A stretch of DNA of 30,394 nt, taken from the IMG/VR virus record IMGVR_UViG_3300009068_000126, positions 1-30,394 of that record; one strand, written 5' to 3'. This DNA comes from a virus. The notes under the pieces are model-generated. The model made no database searches. It had not been told where the DNA came from and was given only the letters and a program-made list of their open reading frames with translations. The translations under genes were made by a program, and so were the position numbers. Within the stretch, counting starts at the first letter, position 1. Every line of letters starts with the position of its first letter. Shown one piece after another: positions 1 through 6,981 of the stretch.

Positions 1-142
1 AGGATTGCGGTGTTTGGTCGGCGTCCCATAACGTCATTCAATGTTTTTGCACAAAACTCGAATAATTACCGAATGTCTTTGCCATCGCGACAGATTGCAA
101 AAGTTTAAAAGATTCCTTAGGCACTTACGCAAGCTGGCCTAC

Positions 143-607
143 CTAGGCCGCCCCCCTTAGGTCATTGTACGCCTTCACGATCGGCTCGGCTTCGGCAAGG
201 AACTGTTCTCTCAGCGTCTTATCTTGGGCGATGAACTTTGCACCACGCGACGCAAGCCACTGCCTTGCTTTCATTATAGGAAATAGGAAGTGCTTGGGTT
301 CGGTTGGCTCGCTCATTGTGATAGGGTCGGGCAATATGCCGATGCGTAGATAAGTCTGACGCATAAGGCTGGGATCTGCATCGCCACTGGTCAATCGCTT
401 CTGAGTGGCTGCGACTTTCTCATATCGTTTGCCAACCTCTTCAGTAATCCCTGCTTCCTCACATATAGCCTGCACGTCTTTGCCTTCAGTGCGTGCAACG
501 GCAATGATCTCGCCAGCATCTGATGCCAGTGAGATTGTCCTGCCTACCAGCTCAATCGCCTTGTCCCGCGTTTCGTTTAGTTTGTTTATTACGGATAGTA
601 GCTTCAT
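143..607 (-). CDS. Hypothetical phage protein (154 aa)
   Basis: I do not recognise this protein. It is predicted to be soluble and largely helical, with an N-terminal helix (residues 1-30), a central acidic/polar segment, and no signal peptide or membrane span. Its ATG overlaps the stop of the preceding HTH gene as ATGA, so the two are probably translated together at the end of the early operon. The stop TAG lies in a 14-nt palindrome-like sequence (GGCCTA-GG-TAGGCC on the minus strand). Positions 1-142 beyond it carry no gene that I can support. The role is unknown; the context suggests replication or regulation. Confidence 0.6.
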   Translation of the reverse strand: MKLLSVINKLNETRDKAIELVGRTISLASDAGEIIAVARTEGKDVQAICEEAGITEEVGKRYEKVAATQKRLTSGDADPSLMRQTYLRIGILPDPITMSEPTEPKHFLFPIMKARQWLASRGAKFIAQDKTLREQFLAEAEPIVKAYNDLRGAA

Positions 608-1077
608 TTCTTAATACCTTTCTTTAGTGCGGCCATGTTGAATTTAGGTGCTTCACGCCGCCGCTTTGCGTGAACACGGTATGCCCGTTTGCGGTAGGAT
701 TCGCGTGCCTTCTCGCTCTTCTGCGATCGTGCTCGTATACCCAACCGATCATAGACTTCTGTGACTTTCTTGCTGATCGCCTGCTTAGTGATGCCGTACC
801 GTTTAGCCACGGCCGTCATAGATTCAGGGGATCGATTCAGCGATATGTTCAGCACCGCATGCCCCAGCGTATCCGTCCGATTAGCCATAGCCGGGTGATC
901 GGCAGACTTATCCATTAAATGTTCTATCACTTTTGTGATAGTCGCAACCGATGACGTGGTTACGGTGATCTTGAGCGCATCGCATGACTCAAAGACCAGA
1001 TCCTGCAAACTATCCATCATCAACGCTGGGTGCGGTATGTTGGCCGGAATACGTTCGATTGCTTCCTGATCTATCAT
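604..1077 (-). CDS. HTH protein, sigma-70 region 4-like
   Basis: About 157 aa. Residues near 85-115 (TAVAKRYGITKQAISKKV) form a clear helix-turn-helix of the sigma-70 region 4 type, followed by a strongly basic Arg/Lys-rich tail. This indicates DNA binding, either as a transcriptional regulator or as an accessory replication factor. I chose the ATG at 1077, because GAGGG sits 8 nt upstream and the ATG overlaps the stop of the preceding small ORF as ATGA; a TTG two codons upstream is less likely. It follows the primase-helicase and a repeat cluster that it could plausibly bind. Small-terminase or DnaA-like roles are not excluded but I see no support for them. Confidence 0.6.
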   Translation of the reverse strand: MIDQEAIERIPANIPHPALMMDSLQDLVFESCDALKITVTTSSVATITKVIEHLMDKSADHPAMANRTDTLGHAVLNISLNRSPESMTAVAKRYGITKQAISKKVTEVYDRLGIRARSQKSEKARESYRKRAYRVHAKRRREAPKFNMAALKKGIKK

Positions 1078-1214
1078 ACGCAACCCTCAAGATCCAAATC
1101 GCCCTCAACCCTCACCCTCAAGATCCCCCTTAAGAGGGGGGATCTTGAAGGTGGTGGTATTAAGTTAATTTGAGTGGCACTCAAGTTAATTTGAGGGTTA
1201 GAAAGGCTGATCAT
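1074..1214 (-). CDS. Possible 46-aa microgene made of repeat DNA
   Basis: A short frame starts at an ATG with a good ribosome-binding sequence (AAAGGGGG, 5 nt upstream), overlaps the last codons of the primase-helicase gene, and ends in an ATGA overlap with the next gene. The product is low-complexity (NPQINLSATQINL is an internal duplication) because most of its DNA is the repeat cluster at 1083-1195. The flanking signals argue for translation. The repeat content argues that the frame is incidental and keeps ribosomes moving to the next gene. No function can be assigned. Confidence 0.3.
   Translation of the reverse strand: MISLSNPQINLSATQINLIPPPSRSPLLRGILRVRVEGDLDLEGCV
1083..1195. repeat. 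Repeat and palindrome cluster, possible origin or operator
   Basis: The 13-mer ACCCTCAAGATCC occurs at 1083-1095 and 1114-1126. A 12-bp perfect hairpin (TCAAGATCCCCC pairing with GGGGGATCTTGA) spans 1118-1148 with a 7-nt loop. A different 13-mer, AAGTTAATTTGAG, occurs at 1162-1174 and 1183-1195, 21 bp apart (two helical turns). The block lies just downstream of the primase-helicase gene. Iterons plus a palindrome next to a replication gene suggest an origin or an operator; this is inference. The hairpin has no T-tract on either side, so it is not an ordinary intrinsic terminator. Confidence 0.55.
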
Positions 1215-3162
1215 TTGAACCCCCTTTGATTTGATACTTTCCGTCAACTTCACATATAAAGTCATCAGCCTTACCGTCAGATACATAGCGCTCGGCAGTT
1301 TGGGTTGATTTTCCAGTATGATCCTTAACCCACCTAACTAGATCAGCCCATGAACACGGCATAATTCCGCACCTCCGCCAATCAACAGTAGGAGCCTTTG
1401 GCCCCGGCTTCTTCTTTTCGGGTGCTTCTGACTCAAGCCACGCCAGGCCCTTGTCGGCGTGCTTAAGGTGGACTAGCGGCTGCGTCTTGCTTGCAATTAA
1501 ATCGCTCGCAGTAAGGCCAGAACGTAGCCCAGACCGCTTTCCGCGCTTGGTCACCTCTAGTTTGTAGGTGTACGTGCCTTGCTCATTCTGGCCACAAGGC
1601 GACAGCATTAAAACGGCTCTCGCCCAATTAGTCAGCTCCGATGAGCCAAACCCGCTGTACGCCTTGTCGTGCCCTTGATAACCACTGCCGTCACGTGTTG
1701 GCTTCGGCGTGTGGTGCATAAGCATCCATGCAAACCCAGCCGACAACGCCAGCGGGTTCAGCATGTTGCGTAGAAAGCCACCGGCCGTCTCCTGGCTGGA
1801 TAAGTCGCCACCGATAAACGCCAGCAACGGATCTACCCACGCAAGATGCGGCTTATGCTTTTCTACAAGGCGACGCATCCGATCGACAAACCGCTCCCCT
1901 GTCGACGTACAGTCACGAACGATCACAATGTTTTCCTTAACTTGTTGCAGCTCGTCTTGAGTGAGGTTCAACGCCTTCAGGATGCCCTGCAACGCCTCTG
2001 CCACGTCGCCTTCATCGTTCTCGGCCTGCACGATCAGCGACTTCAACGGCTTGCCGTGTGGCGATATGCCAAAGAGATCACGGCCACAAGCCCAGGTGAT
2101 AGCTGCCTGTAAGCACAGCACGCTCTTACCAAGCCCGCTACTTCCAACCCACAAGGCGGATCCGCCACGGCAAATCCAGCGCTTGCCTAGCAGTTGCGTC
2201 GGATCTGCGTCCTCTTTGAAATTTACCAAATCCTCCCACTTGTACGGCTCTGGGATATCACCGTAGATCGTGCGCTCTTGCCATTCGATGTAGGTCAGCG
2301 TCGGAGCGCCACACTCGACCAACTCTTGCTGCTGGCCAGTGGCCGTACGCATAGCACCCGGCAACCTAGACAACCGCCCGGCGTCTTTGTTGGCAGGATC
2401 CAGCTTTGTGTGCTCTAGGTGCTTGTAAATAAACGCCACACGTTCGGCAAACTCCTTTGCGTTGGCCGCCCGCACATCGACAAAAGCATGCAGGCTTCGT
2501 GAACCGCTTTTAATGATAGCTGATGTAGGCAGGCCGCTGCGTTTGATGATCGCCCACTGTTCCTGCAGCGTGCTTTCGTCAAACTCGATTAAACAGTGCC
2601 GATATTTTGTGACGTGCTCTGCAGCTCGTCCGTTCCCATTATTAGCGTTAATCGACACATACACTCCGACGGCGGATCCTTGCCATTCTTTCAAACCATC
2701 GCCCTTGAAAATTTCCAGCCACTCCTCCCGGCTTCTCGTTTCACCGCTACCATCCGGCCGCTCACGGTCGCCGTCCTTAACCGATCGGCAAATGTTGATC
2801 TGATCGCCTACGTCAAAACAGGTAGTCAGAAACTTATCTACTGGCCCACTCTCCACGCTGATGGGCATCGGTGGCACTGGCAGATCCTCTCTAACGATCG
2901 CCCCGTTATGATAGCCATACTTGGCTTTTGGCCTCCACGCTTCCCTGGCTGGCTTCGTGTAGGCTGATTTGACGGCCGCCACTGCCTCCTTCTGCGTTAG
3001 GCCAAACTTTGCTCCCCAAATCTCGGCCTCAGTCTCAGCGTCAAACTGCGACAAGCCTTGGTCACGGAATTGCAGCGCCATTTTAAATAGCTCCGTGTTC
3101 CTATGCCCTTCCGGCGCCCCGTTGTGGTAAATCGCTTCCGTAGCTGGCGGGAGTGCGATCAT
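1198..3162 (-). CDS. Replicative primase-helicase (AEP-like + RepA-type ATPase)
   Basis: A 654-aa protein with three parts. Residues about 110-290 resemble a prim-pol/archaeo-eukaryotic primase domain, with an acidic CLIEFDES motif near 190, the SGSRSLH motif near 219-225, and GRLSRLPGAMR near 262-272. Residues about 325-560 form a RecA-fold AAA_25/RepA-like ATPase, with Walker A GSSGLGKS at 340-347 and a Walker B-like strand HLAWVDPLLAF near 438. The C-terminus looks like a winged helix (SWADLVRWVKDHTGKSTQTAERY). It would prime and unwind phage DNA at replication start. The start overlaps the upstream gene stop as ATGA. The family assignment is from motifs only. Confidence 0.85.
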   Translation of the reverse strand: MIALPPATEAIYHNGAPEGHRNTELFKMALQFRDQGLSQFDAETEAEIWGAKFGLTQKEAVAAVKSAYTKPAREAWRPKAKYGYHNGAIVREDLPVPPMPISVESGPVDKFLTTCFDVGDQINICRSVKDGDRERPDGSGETRSREEWLEIFKGDGLKEWQGSAVGVYVSINANNGNGRAAEHVTKYRHCLIEFDESTLQEQWAIIKRSGLPTSAIIKSGSRSLHAFVDVRAANAKEFAERVAFIYKHLEHTKLDPANKDAGRLSRLPGAMRTATGQQQELVECGAPTLTYIEWQERTIYGDIPEPYKWEDLVNFKEDADPTQLLGKRWICRGGSALWVGSSGLGKSVLCLQAAITWACGRDLFGISPHGKPLKSLIVQAENDEGDVAEALQGILKALNLTQDELQQVKENIVIVRDCTSTGERFVDRMRRLVEKHKPHLAWVDPLLAFIGGDLSSQETAGGFLRNMLNPLALSAGFAWMLMHHTPKPTRDGSGYQGHDKAYSGFGSSELTNWARAVLMLSPCGQNEQGTYTYKLEVTKRGKRSGLRSGLTASDLIASKTQPLVHLKHADKGLAWLESEAPEKKKPGPKAPTVDWRRCGIMPCSWADLVRWVKDHTGKSTQTAERYVSDGKADDFICEVDGKYQIKGGSNDQPF

Positions 3163-3350
3163 TTTTTTGAAAACCTTTCCAACGCCTTTGCAATTACGTA
3201 CTGAATCACTGCCTCTTCATCTTTCTTTAGCTGCTTCAGCCCAAATGCGTGCAACGCCTTCGCTGTTTTGGCGTCATAGCTTACGTCGACTAAAACTTGC
3301 TTCGGCGCAAGTCGTAATTTTCCAAAAGTAATTTTGCCTAAATCCTTCAT
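3159..3350 (-). CDS. Small hypothetical protein (63 aa)
   Basis: A basic 63-residue protein, unrecognised. It has a beta-rich start followed by an amphipathic helix (KKDEEAVIQYVIAKALERF). Residues about 18-60 (VSYDAKTAKALHAFGLKQL...) have the look of a small ribbon-helix-helix or helical DNA-associated fold, but this is weak. ATGA overlaps at both ends couple it to the 65-codon gene before it and to the primase-helicase after it, so it may be a replication accessory protein. Confidence 0.6.
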   Translation of the reverse strand: MKDLGKITFGKLRLAPKQVLVDVSYDAKTAKALHAFGLKQLKKDEEAVIQYVIAKALERFSKK

Positions 3351-3526
3351 TTGCCTTTAGCCTCCATCGCCTTCGCCTTATGCTCCTCGGCTCGCTTGAG
3401 CATTTCCTTGCAGATCGTGATCGCCAGATCCAGCCGTGTACGCACGGCCTGATACTGCTCTTTGAGCAGATTCTTTTTCGCACGCTCAAGTATTTCGAGG
3501 TGCCAGGTTAGACGTTTAACGCTCAC
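3347..3526 (-). CDS. Small coiled-coil protein (59 aa)
   Basis: A highly charged, helical protein (MSVKRLTWHLEILERAKKN, then Lys/Glu-rich to the end), probably one long coiled coil. I chose the GTG at 3526 because it overlaps the stop of the preceding 42-codon gene as GTGA. The longer version from 3544 would sit inside that gene. The downstream stop overlaps the next start as ATGA. Function unknown. Confidence 0.55.
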   Translation of the reverse strand: MSVKRLTWHLEILERAKKNLLKEQYQAVRTRLDLAITICKEMLKRAEEHKAKAMEAKGK

Positions 3527-3651
3527 CACTGCCCCATTCCCCACCGCATCCGATTGTTACGGGCGATGATCACTTGTTCTGCGTACTGCTCCGGCGTGTA
3601 GGTGCCGATGATCCTGGCAGAGAACATGGCCAGAAGATCGGCTAGGCTCAC
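3523..3651 (-). CDS. 42-aa microgene
   Basis: A 42-codon frame starting with GTG (VSLADLLAMFSARI...) and ending ...RMRWGMGQW. Both ends fit exactly into GTGA overlaps with the neighbouring genes, which is the arrangement used throughout this operon and the main evidence that it is real. The product has a hydrophobic N-terminal helix and an amphipathic remainder with a conserved-looking YTPEQYAEQVI segment. I do not recognise it. Confidence 0.55.
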   Translation of the reverse strand: MSLADLLAMFSARIIGTYTPEQYAEQVIIARNNRMRWGMGQW

Positions 3652-3929
3652 AGCACCGCCTTCGGTAGCGGCCCCGCCAGTTTGTATTGATACTTGCTGG
3701 CGTCGTATTCCAGCGGATAGCCAAAAAAGTCGCGCAGCAGATCAATGTCCCGCTGGATAGTTTTGTAACTACATTCGAGCTCAACGCCCAACCGTGCACA
3801 GCTAGGCAGCGTCAGATCCCGGCGCAACTTGCCAGCGATCACGCCCAGGCGGCGGAATGTCGGCCGTGTATCGCCCAAGCCCATCGCACGCTGGCTTTTT
3901 GATGCGAACGTGGCGGCCTTTGTGCTCAC
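3648..3929 (-). CDS. Winged-helix DNA-binding protein (DeoR/WYL N-terminal type)
   Basis: A 93-aa protein consisting almost only of a winged HTH. Residues about 26-70 (FRRLGVIAGKL...YKTIQRDIDLLRDFF) match the HTH_11 pattern that opens WYL- and DeoR-type regulators, with the recognition helix at YKTIQRDIDLL, and PLEYDASKYQYKL is the wing. There is no sensor domain, so it is probably a small transcription factor or replication-linked DNA binder. It lies between the secreted 3D protein and the 42-aa microgene, with overlapping start and stop codons. Confidence 0.75.
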   Translation of the reverse strand: MSTKAATFASKSQRAMGLGDTRPTFRRLGVIAGKLRRDLTLPSCARLGVELECSYKTIQRDIDLLRDFFGYPLEYDASKYQYKLAGPLPKAVL

Positions 3930-4354
3930 TTGCTAATCTCCACCATCGCCACTTTCGGCAGGCGCATCGCGTTGAACTGTTTTTCGCTGGCAGCAAACAC
4001 GTCGATCACCGGCAACTTTCCACCGCTCGCCTTCTTGCTCTTAACGGCCGTGCCGGTATCCACAGCCACCCATTCACGCTTGGCACCGATGACGCGAATC
4101 CGTGACCACAGCGGAATGATGTCTGGATCCACGGCGCAGTGACGGCCTGCACGCAACTTGGTGCCAGTGCTCGACTGATATCGGCTCGACCACTCATCCT
4201 CACCCGGCCAATAGCCAGTGATACGCACCTTAATTTTCTTAACGTCGATCTTTTTGGCGTCCGGCCTCATATCAATCATCACGTTGGACGCCTGGGTGGC
4301 TGGGAACCCAAAGAACGCAAGAAACGTCAGCACTACGTTGCAAAGCGCTCTCAT
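3926..4354 (-). CDS. Secreted 3D-domain (MltA/RlpA-like) protein
   Basis: A 142-aa protein with a signal peptide (residues about 1-22, cleavage likely after ATQA). The mature part carries the 3D fold signature: AVDPDIIPLWSRIRV (about 75-89), VAVDTGTAVK (about 97-106) and PVIDVFAAS (about 113-121), with the conserved aspartates that give the fold its name. In MltA and related proteins this double-psi beta-barrel cleaves peptidoglycan by lytic transglycosylation. It would act in the periplasm. Its place among replication genes, far from the lysis genes, is unusual. The start overlaps the upstream microgene stop as ATGA. Catalysis in this protein is inferred. Confidence 0.8.
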   Translation of the reverse strand: MRALCNVVLTFLAFFGFPATQASNVMIDMRPDAKKIDVKKIKVRITGYWPGEDEWSSRYQSSTGTKLRAGRHCAVDPDIIPLWSRIRVIGAKREWVAVDTGTAVKSKKASGGKLPVIDVFAASEKQFNAMRLPKVAMVEISK

Positions 4355-4503
4355 AGTCCCGCCCTTATGCGATCAATCAGATCGTTCTCGCGCCCTTCCG
4401 CAGCAACCAGCGCAGCCTTCGCCTCCGCCAGCTCACGGGCCAACGAGCGCACGCGGTTCAGTAACTGCTCGTGCGTGGATTGTTCAGGCAGTACCTCAAT
4501 CAC
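4351..4503 (-). CDS. 50-aa coiled-coil microgene
   Basis: A 50-codon frame beginning with GTG (MIEVLPEQSTHEQLL...) 6 nt after a strong GGGAGG ribosome-binding sequence, inside the last codons of the exonuclease gene. It ends in an ATGA overlap with the 3D-domain gene. The product is an acidic/basic amphipathic helix (VRSLARELAEAKAALVAAE), a likely short coiled coil. Both the ribosome site and the overlap support expression. No family recognised. Confidence 0.65.
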   Translation of the reverse strand: MIEVLPEQSTHEQLLNRVRSLARELAEAKAALVAAEGRENDLIDRIRAGL

Positions 4504-5281
4504 AGCGCACCTCCCGCGGGTCGTACTTCTTCAGCCAGCGCCAAACCTTGCAGATGGATGTGAACGCCTCAAACGCCTGGGCAACTTGCTCGGCAGTGTA
4601 CTTGATGTCCTGTAGTTGGCCGGTGACTGGATCGATCAGAATGTTTCGGCACGTCATACCTTCGTCCGTAAATGCGTACGCGTAGGCGGACAGTTGGAGC
4701 AGATCGGTTTCATACCCGGTGGCTTTTGAGACGCCTTTTGCATCCGTCTTAAATTTGCGTGTCTTAAAATCCACCACCTCGATCTCGCCGTGAATGTCGC
4801 AAATCAAATCCACTCGCCCTGCGTAGCCTTCGGCCTCATTCACCAAAACGGCCTCATTAACGTGTACTTTTGAGACACAACATTCCCGCCACTCTTTCAG
4901 CCCCGCATAGTGTTCCTCATAGCCTTTGACCAAGTCGCCCGGATCCTCGCGATTGATGATGATTTCAGCCAGGGAATGAATGTGCGTCCCTCGGGCAGCA
5001 GCGGCCTCCACCTCCTTGCGGCTGTCCAACACCACACGCTTGGCAAAGTCATTGTCGGCCTCGCCTTCGTTCCGTGGTAGCGACAAGGCAGACAAGATCG
5101 CCTGCTCCTCTTTCCAATTTATCAGCCCTTGTTTGCTGGGCCCAGCAGCTCCGAGAATTGTGGTCACAGATGGGAACGCACCGACCTTGCGGGCGGATCG
5201 CAGATCACCGTGGCACGAATCCCCGCTTCGCAGATAATAGTGCGACGATTCCGCCTTTGCGGTTGCGATGATCGGGGCCAT
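4496..5281 (-). CDS. RecB/Cas4-like PD-(D/E)XK exonuclease
   Basis: About 261 aa from the ATG at 5281, which has GGAAGG upstream and overlaps the stop of a 31-aa microgene (TGATG). The nuclease core is visible in the second half: an Asp in GRVDLICD, then EVVDFKTRK (the D-x-K pair), followed by the Q-x3-Y motif LLQLSAYAYAF seen in RecB-family and lambda-exonuclease-like nucleases. An upstream HxxxE-like element sits in THIHSLAEI. It likely resects double-stranded ends for recombination or replication, together with the ssDNA-binding candidate encoded just upstream. A Cas4-type 4Fe-4S cysteine cluster is not evident. Confidence 0.8.
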   Translation of the reverse strand: MAPIIATAKAESSHYYLRSGDSCHGDLRSARKVGAFPSVTTILGAAGPSKQGLINWKEEQAILSALSLPRNEGEADNDFAKRVVLDSRKEVEAAAARGTHIHSLAEIIINREDPGDLVKGYEEHYAGLKEWRECCVSKVHVNEAVLVNEAEGYAGRVDLICDIHGEIEVVDFKTRKFKTDAKGVSKATGYETDLLQLSAYAYAFTDEGMTCRNILIDPVTGQLQDIKYTAEQVAQAFEAFTSICKVWRWLKKYDPREVRCD

Positions 5282-5376
5282 CAGTTCCACCTTCCGATCG
5301 CCGGCATGAGTTGAATCGCCAAAGCCACAGCGCACAGCGGAAACATGATTTGAACGACAACAGACAGGATTTCCAT
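5281..5376 (-). CDS. 31-aa single-span membrane microprotein
   Basis: An ATG frame of 31 codons, MEILSVVVQIMFPLCAVALA then IQLMPAIGRWN. Nearly the whole chain (residues 3-26) is hydrophobic, giving one membrane helix with a short basic tail. The stop overlaps the exonuclease start as TGATG, so it may act as a leader peptide coupling exonuclease translation. The ribosome site (AAAGA) is weak. Unrecognised. Confidence 0.5.
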   Translation of the reverse strand: MEILSVVVQIMFPLCAVALAIQLMPAIGRWN

Positions 5377-5424
5377 GGGGTGTCTTTCTGGCCGGAGTGG
5401 GAATTGCCCACCCCGGCCAAGTGA

Positions 5425-5907
5425 TTAGAACGGGACGGGGTTTCCGTCGTGATCCAGTTCAGTTGCGGTTGTAGTTGTGGCTCCGTTGCGGTTGATTTTC
5501 CGAACGAACGCCTTGTCGACCGTCACCTTTTTCGCACCGGCAGGCAGTACCGCCTGCACGTTGGCGTAAGTCGAACCATCACGCTCGACGTGAGTGACGA
5601 GGATCTGGCACGGCTTACCGATCAGCGTTTCCAGATCCAGATTCTGCGGTGGCGCTTTCTTGGCATAGGATTTCAAATCCTTAAACAGAGCTGCCTTTTC
5701 ATGCAGGCTCAGTCCGTAACGCCGGCCGATAGTGAACGGCCGTCCGTCCTCCATCTTGTCGGCCAACTGCCACACCAGGCGAATCTGGTGCTTCTTTCCG
5801 TACATGGTTTCGACGACGCCAAGATCCTCCACGTCGCAGAAAACTGCGTCATGGGAACCTTCGGGAGCTGGCGTGTAGGTGCCCCCTCTGCTTGCTACTA
5901 TTGGCAT
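5425..5907 (-). CDS. Probable single-stranded DNA-binding/recombination accessory protein
   Basis: A 160-aa protein starting at an ATG 10 nt after AAAGGA. The body (residues about 20-135) reads as a beta-rich OB-like fold: DVEDLGVVETMYGKKHQIRLVWQLAD, IGRRYGLSLHEKA, then LIGKPCQILVTHVERDGSTYANVQAVLP. The tail is acidic and ends in hydrophobic residues (HDGNPVPF), like the partner-binding tail of SSB proteins. Similar proteins sit beside phage exonucleases and are often listed as hypothetical or replication proteins. The fold call is inference, supported by the neighbouring nuclease and by the tail. Confidence 0.6.
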   Translation of the reverse strand: MPIVASRGGTYTPAPEGSHDAVFCDVEDLGVVETMYGKKHQIRLVWQLADKMEDGRPFTIGRRYGLSLHEKAALFKDLKSYAKKAPPQNLDLETLIGKPCQILVTHVERDGSTYANVQAVLPAGAKKVTVDKAFVRKINRNGATTTTATELDHDGNPVPF

Positions 5908-5950
5908 TTGCTATTCCTTTCTTGGTTTTGGTTTCTTGGTTTTGCTTGGA

Positions 5951-6166
5951 CTATTCGTCGTCGCAAAAATCGTTATTGGTGTGCGTTGGTTTAAGGTCTT
6001 GGAACTCGCGGTCGGCCATGTGCCAGGCGATCTCATGCTTTCTGGCCAGTTGTTTTGCCTGATCAATCTCCCCGCGGTTCAGCGCCTTCACAACCCGCTC
6101 GGCGGAATTGCGACAAGCCATCACTTCGATGTTTTCAATCAGACGAAACTTGGTCAGGTCGGTCAT
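5951..6166 (-). CDS. Small helical hypothetical protein (71 aa)
   Basis: A 71-residue soluble, helical protein with a repeated amphipathic pattern (NSAERVVKALNRGEIDQAKQLARKH) and an acidic C-terminal tail. It starts at an ATG 2 nt after the stop of the acidic 46-aa gene. I do not recognise it. The operon context suggests an early accessory protein, and the acidic tail recalls proteins that touch DNA-binding partners. Confidence 0.55.
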   Translation of the reverse strand: MTDLTKFRLIENIEVMACRNSAERVVKALNRGEIDQAKQLARKHEIAWHMADREFQDLKPTHTNNDFCDDE

Positions 6167-6168
6167 GG

Positions 6169-6309
6169 TCAGCCCCGGCGGTTGTTGCCGTAGTAATCGG
6201 CGAAACGGTGAAAGTCGTAATCCGAGTCACGTTCCTCGCGCTCGTAAGCCTCGGTTTCGTAGTCCGGTTTGTCGTTGTTAATTGGCGTTTCGTTGGTTGG
6301 TTCGCTCAT
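6169..6309 (-). CDS. Acidic, probably disordered 46-aa protein
   Basis: A 46-codon gene with a strong AAGGAG site 9 nt before its ATG, which overlaps the stop of the endonuclease gene as ATGA. The protein (MSEPTNETPINNDKPDYETE...) is rich in Asp, Glu, Asn and Tyr, has no hydrophobic core and is likely disordered; the last residues GNNRRG are basic. DNA-mimic or anti-defence functions are known for small acidic phage proteins, but nothing here proves such a role. Confidence 0.65.
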   Translation of the reverse strand: MSEPTNETPINNDKPDYETEAYEREERDSDYDFHRFADYYGNNRRG

Positions 6310-6641
6310 TTGGTTTTCTCCTTCATCGAAAGGCGGAATGACTTGGCGGTCATCGCAACTGCTTCGACCGTCAGGCACTTGGTTGTGAAACGCCAGATGC
6401 GCCAGCCTAGGTCGGCTGCTGCTCGGTACTTCTCGCAATCCTTGACCATCCCCATCCCACGTCCGTGACGGCCACCGAACGGCAGGAACGCACCGCCATC
6501 CAGCTCGATTGCACAGCGGGCGGATTTGCAGGCAAAGTCGAAACGCCATTTGCGTGTGGGGTGGAACGTGTGCTCGGCGACCAGCTCCGGGCCATTGGCA
6601 ACTTTCCATAGAACGAGGAACTTGCTGGCCAGTGCGCTCAT
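6306..6641 (-). CDS. Vsr/DUF559-like PD-(D/E)XK endonuclease
   Basis: A 111-aa protein. The core reads KWRFDFACKSARCAIELDGG (D-x-A followed by an E-x-D/E strand), GGRHGRGMGMVKDCEKYRAA (about 57-76) and GWRIWRFT (about 79-86). This matches the short phage nuclease family related to Vsr and DUF559, where the RFDFA...IELDGG strands hold metal-binding acids and D-x-EKYxxA is a signature helix. Likely role: structure-specific cleavage of branched or nicked phage DNA, such as junction resolution, though a homing-type nicking role is possible. Start at ATG 6641, overlapping the previous gene stop. Confidence 0.75.
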   Translation of the reverse strand: MSALASKFLVLWKVANGPELVAEHTFHPTRKWRFDFACKSARCAIELDGGAFLPFGGRHGRGMGMVKDCEKYRAAADLGWRIWRFTTKCLTVEAVAMTAKSFRLSMKEKTK

Positions 6642-6832
6642 TTTGCCTGCCCCTGCTTGGCCATAAGTGCGGCCACAACTTCGTTCAATCGCGCCACGTC
6701 ACTCTCAAGGCGTTTCATGCGACACTGCAAATCGATCATCGCTGTCGCTGTCGACCACTCAGCCATGCCGACAGACTTGGACGGATTGAGATGCTGGATC
6801 ACGCCTTCAGCCTCTAAATCACGCACGCTCAC
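6638..6832 (-). CDS. Small coiled-coil protein (64 aa)
   Basis: I chose the GTG at 6832 (SVRDLEAEGVIQHL...), since AAGGAG lies just upstream and it overlaps the preceding membrane-protein stop as GTGA; longer starts would run into that gene. The second half (LQCRMKRLESDVARLNEVVAALMAKQ) has heptad spacing typical of a coiled coil. No family is recognised. The stop overlaps the endonuclease start. Confidence 0.6.
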   Translation of the reverse strand: MSVRDLEAEGVIQHLNPSKSVGMAEWSTATAMIDLQCRMKRLESDVARLNEVVAALMAKQGQAK

Positions 6833-6981
6833 AGAAACTCCTTGCGAATGAAGTCCCACACCCACAGGAAAACGCACATGGCCAGCGCTAGGCCGTTAAT
6901 TGCAAAACCAATGTAAAAAACCCAGCCAAGTATAAGCAGAGAGAGCTGTCCCAAATCTCTCATCACTTCCCAAGAAATCAT
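6829..6981 (-). CDS. Small membrane protein (50 aa), first secure gene of the early operon
   Basis: A 50-codon ATG frame: MISWEVMRDLGQ, then a long hydrophobic stretch (residues about 13-42) that could form one long or two short membrane helices, and a basic end (WDFIRKEFL). It opens the leftward operon and its stop overlaps the next start as GTGA. Its ATG overlaps the stop of a doubtful frame that runs through attP. An inner-membrane location is likely; exclusion or host-takeover roles are possible but unproven. Confidence 0.55.
   Translation of the reverse strand: MISWEVMRDLGQLSLLILGWVFYIGFAINGLALAMCVFLWVWDFIRKEFL

Noticed and set aside
1118-1148. 12-bp hairpin as intrinsic terminator
   Set aside because: No T-run follows on either strand, and further repeats surround it, so an origin or operator reading fits better.
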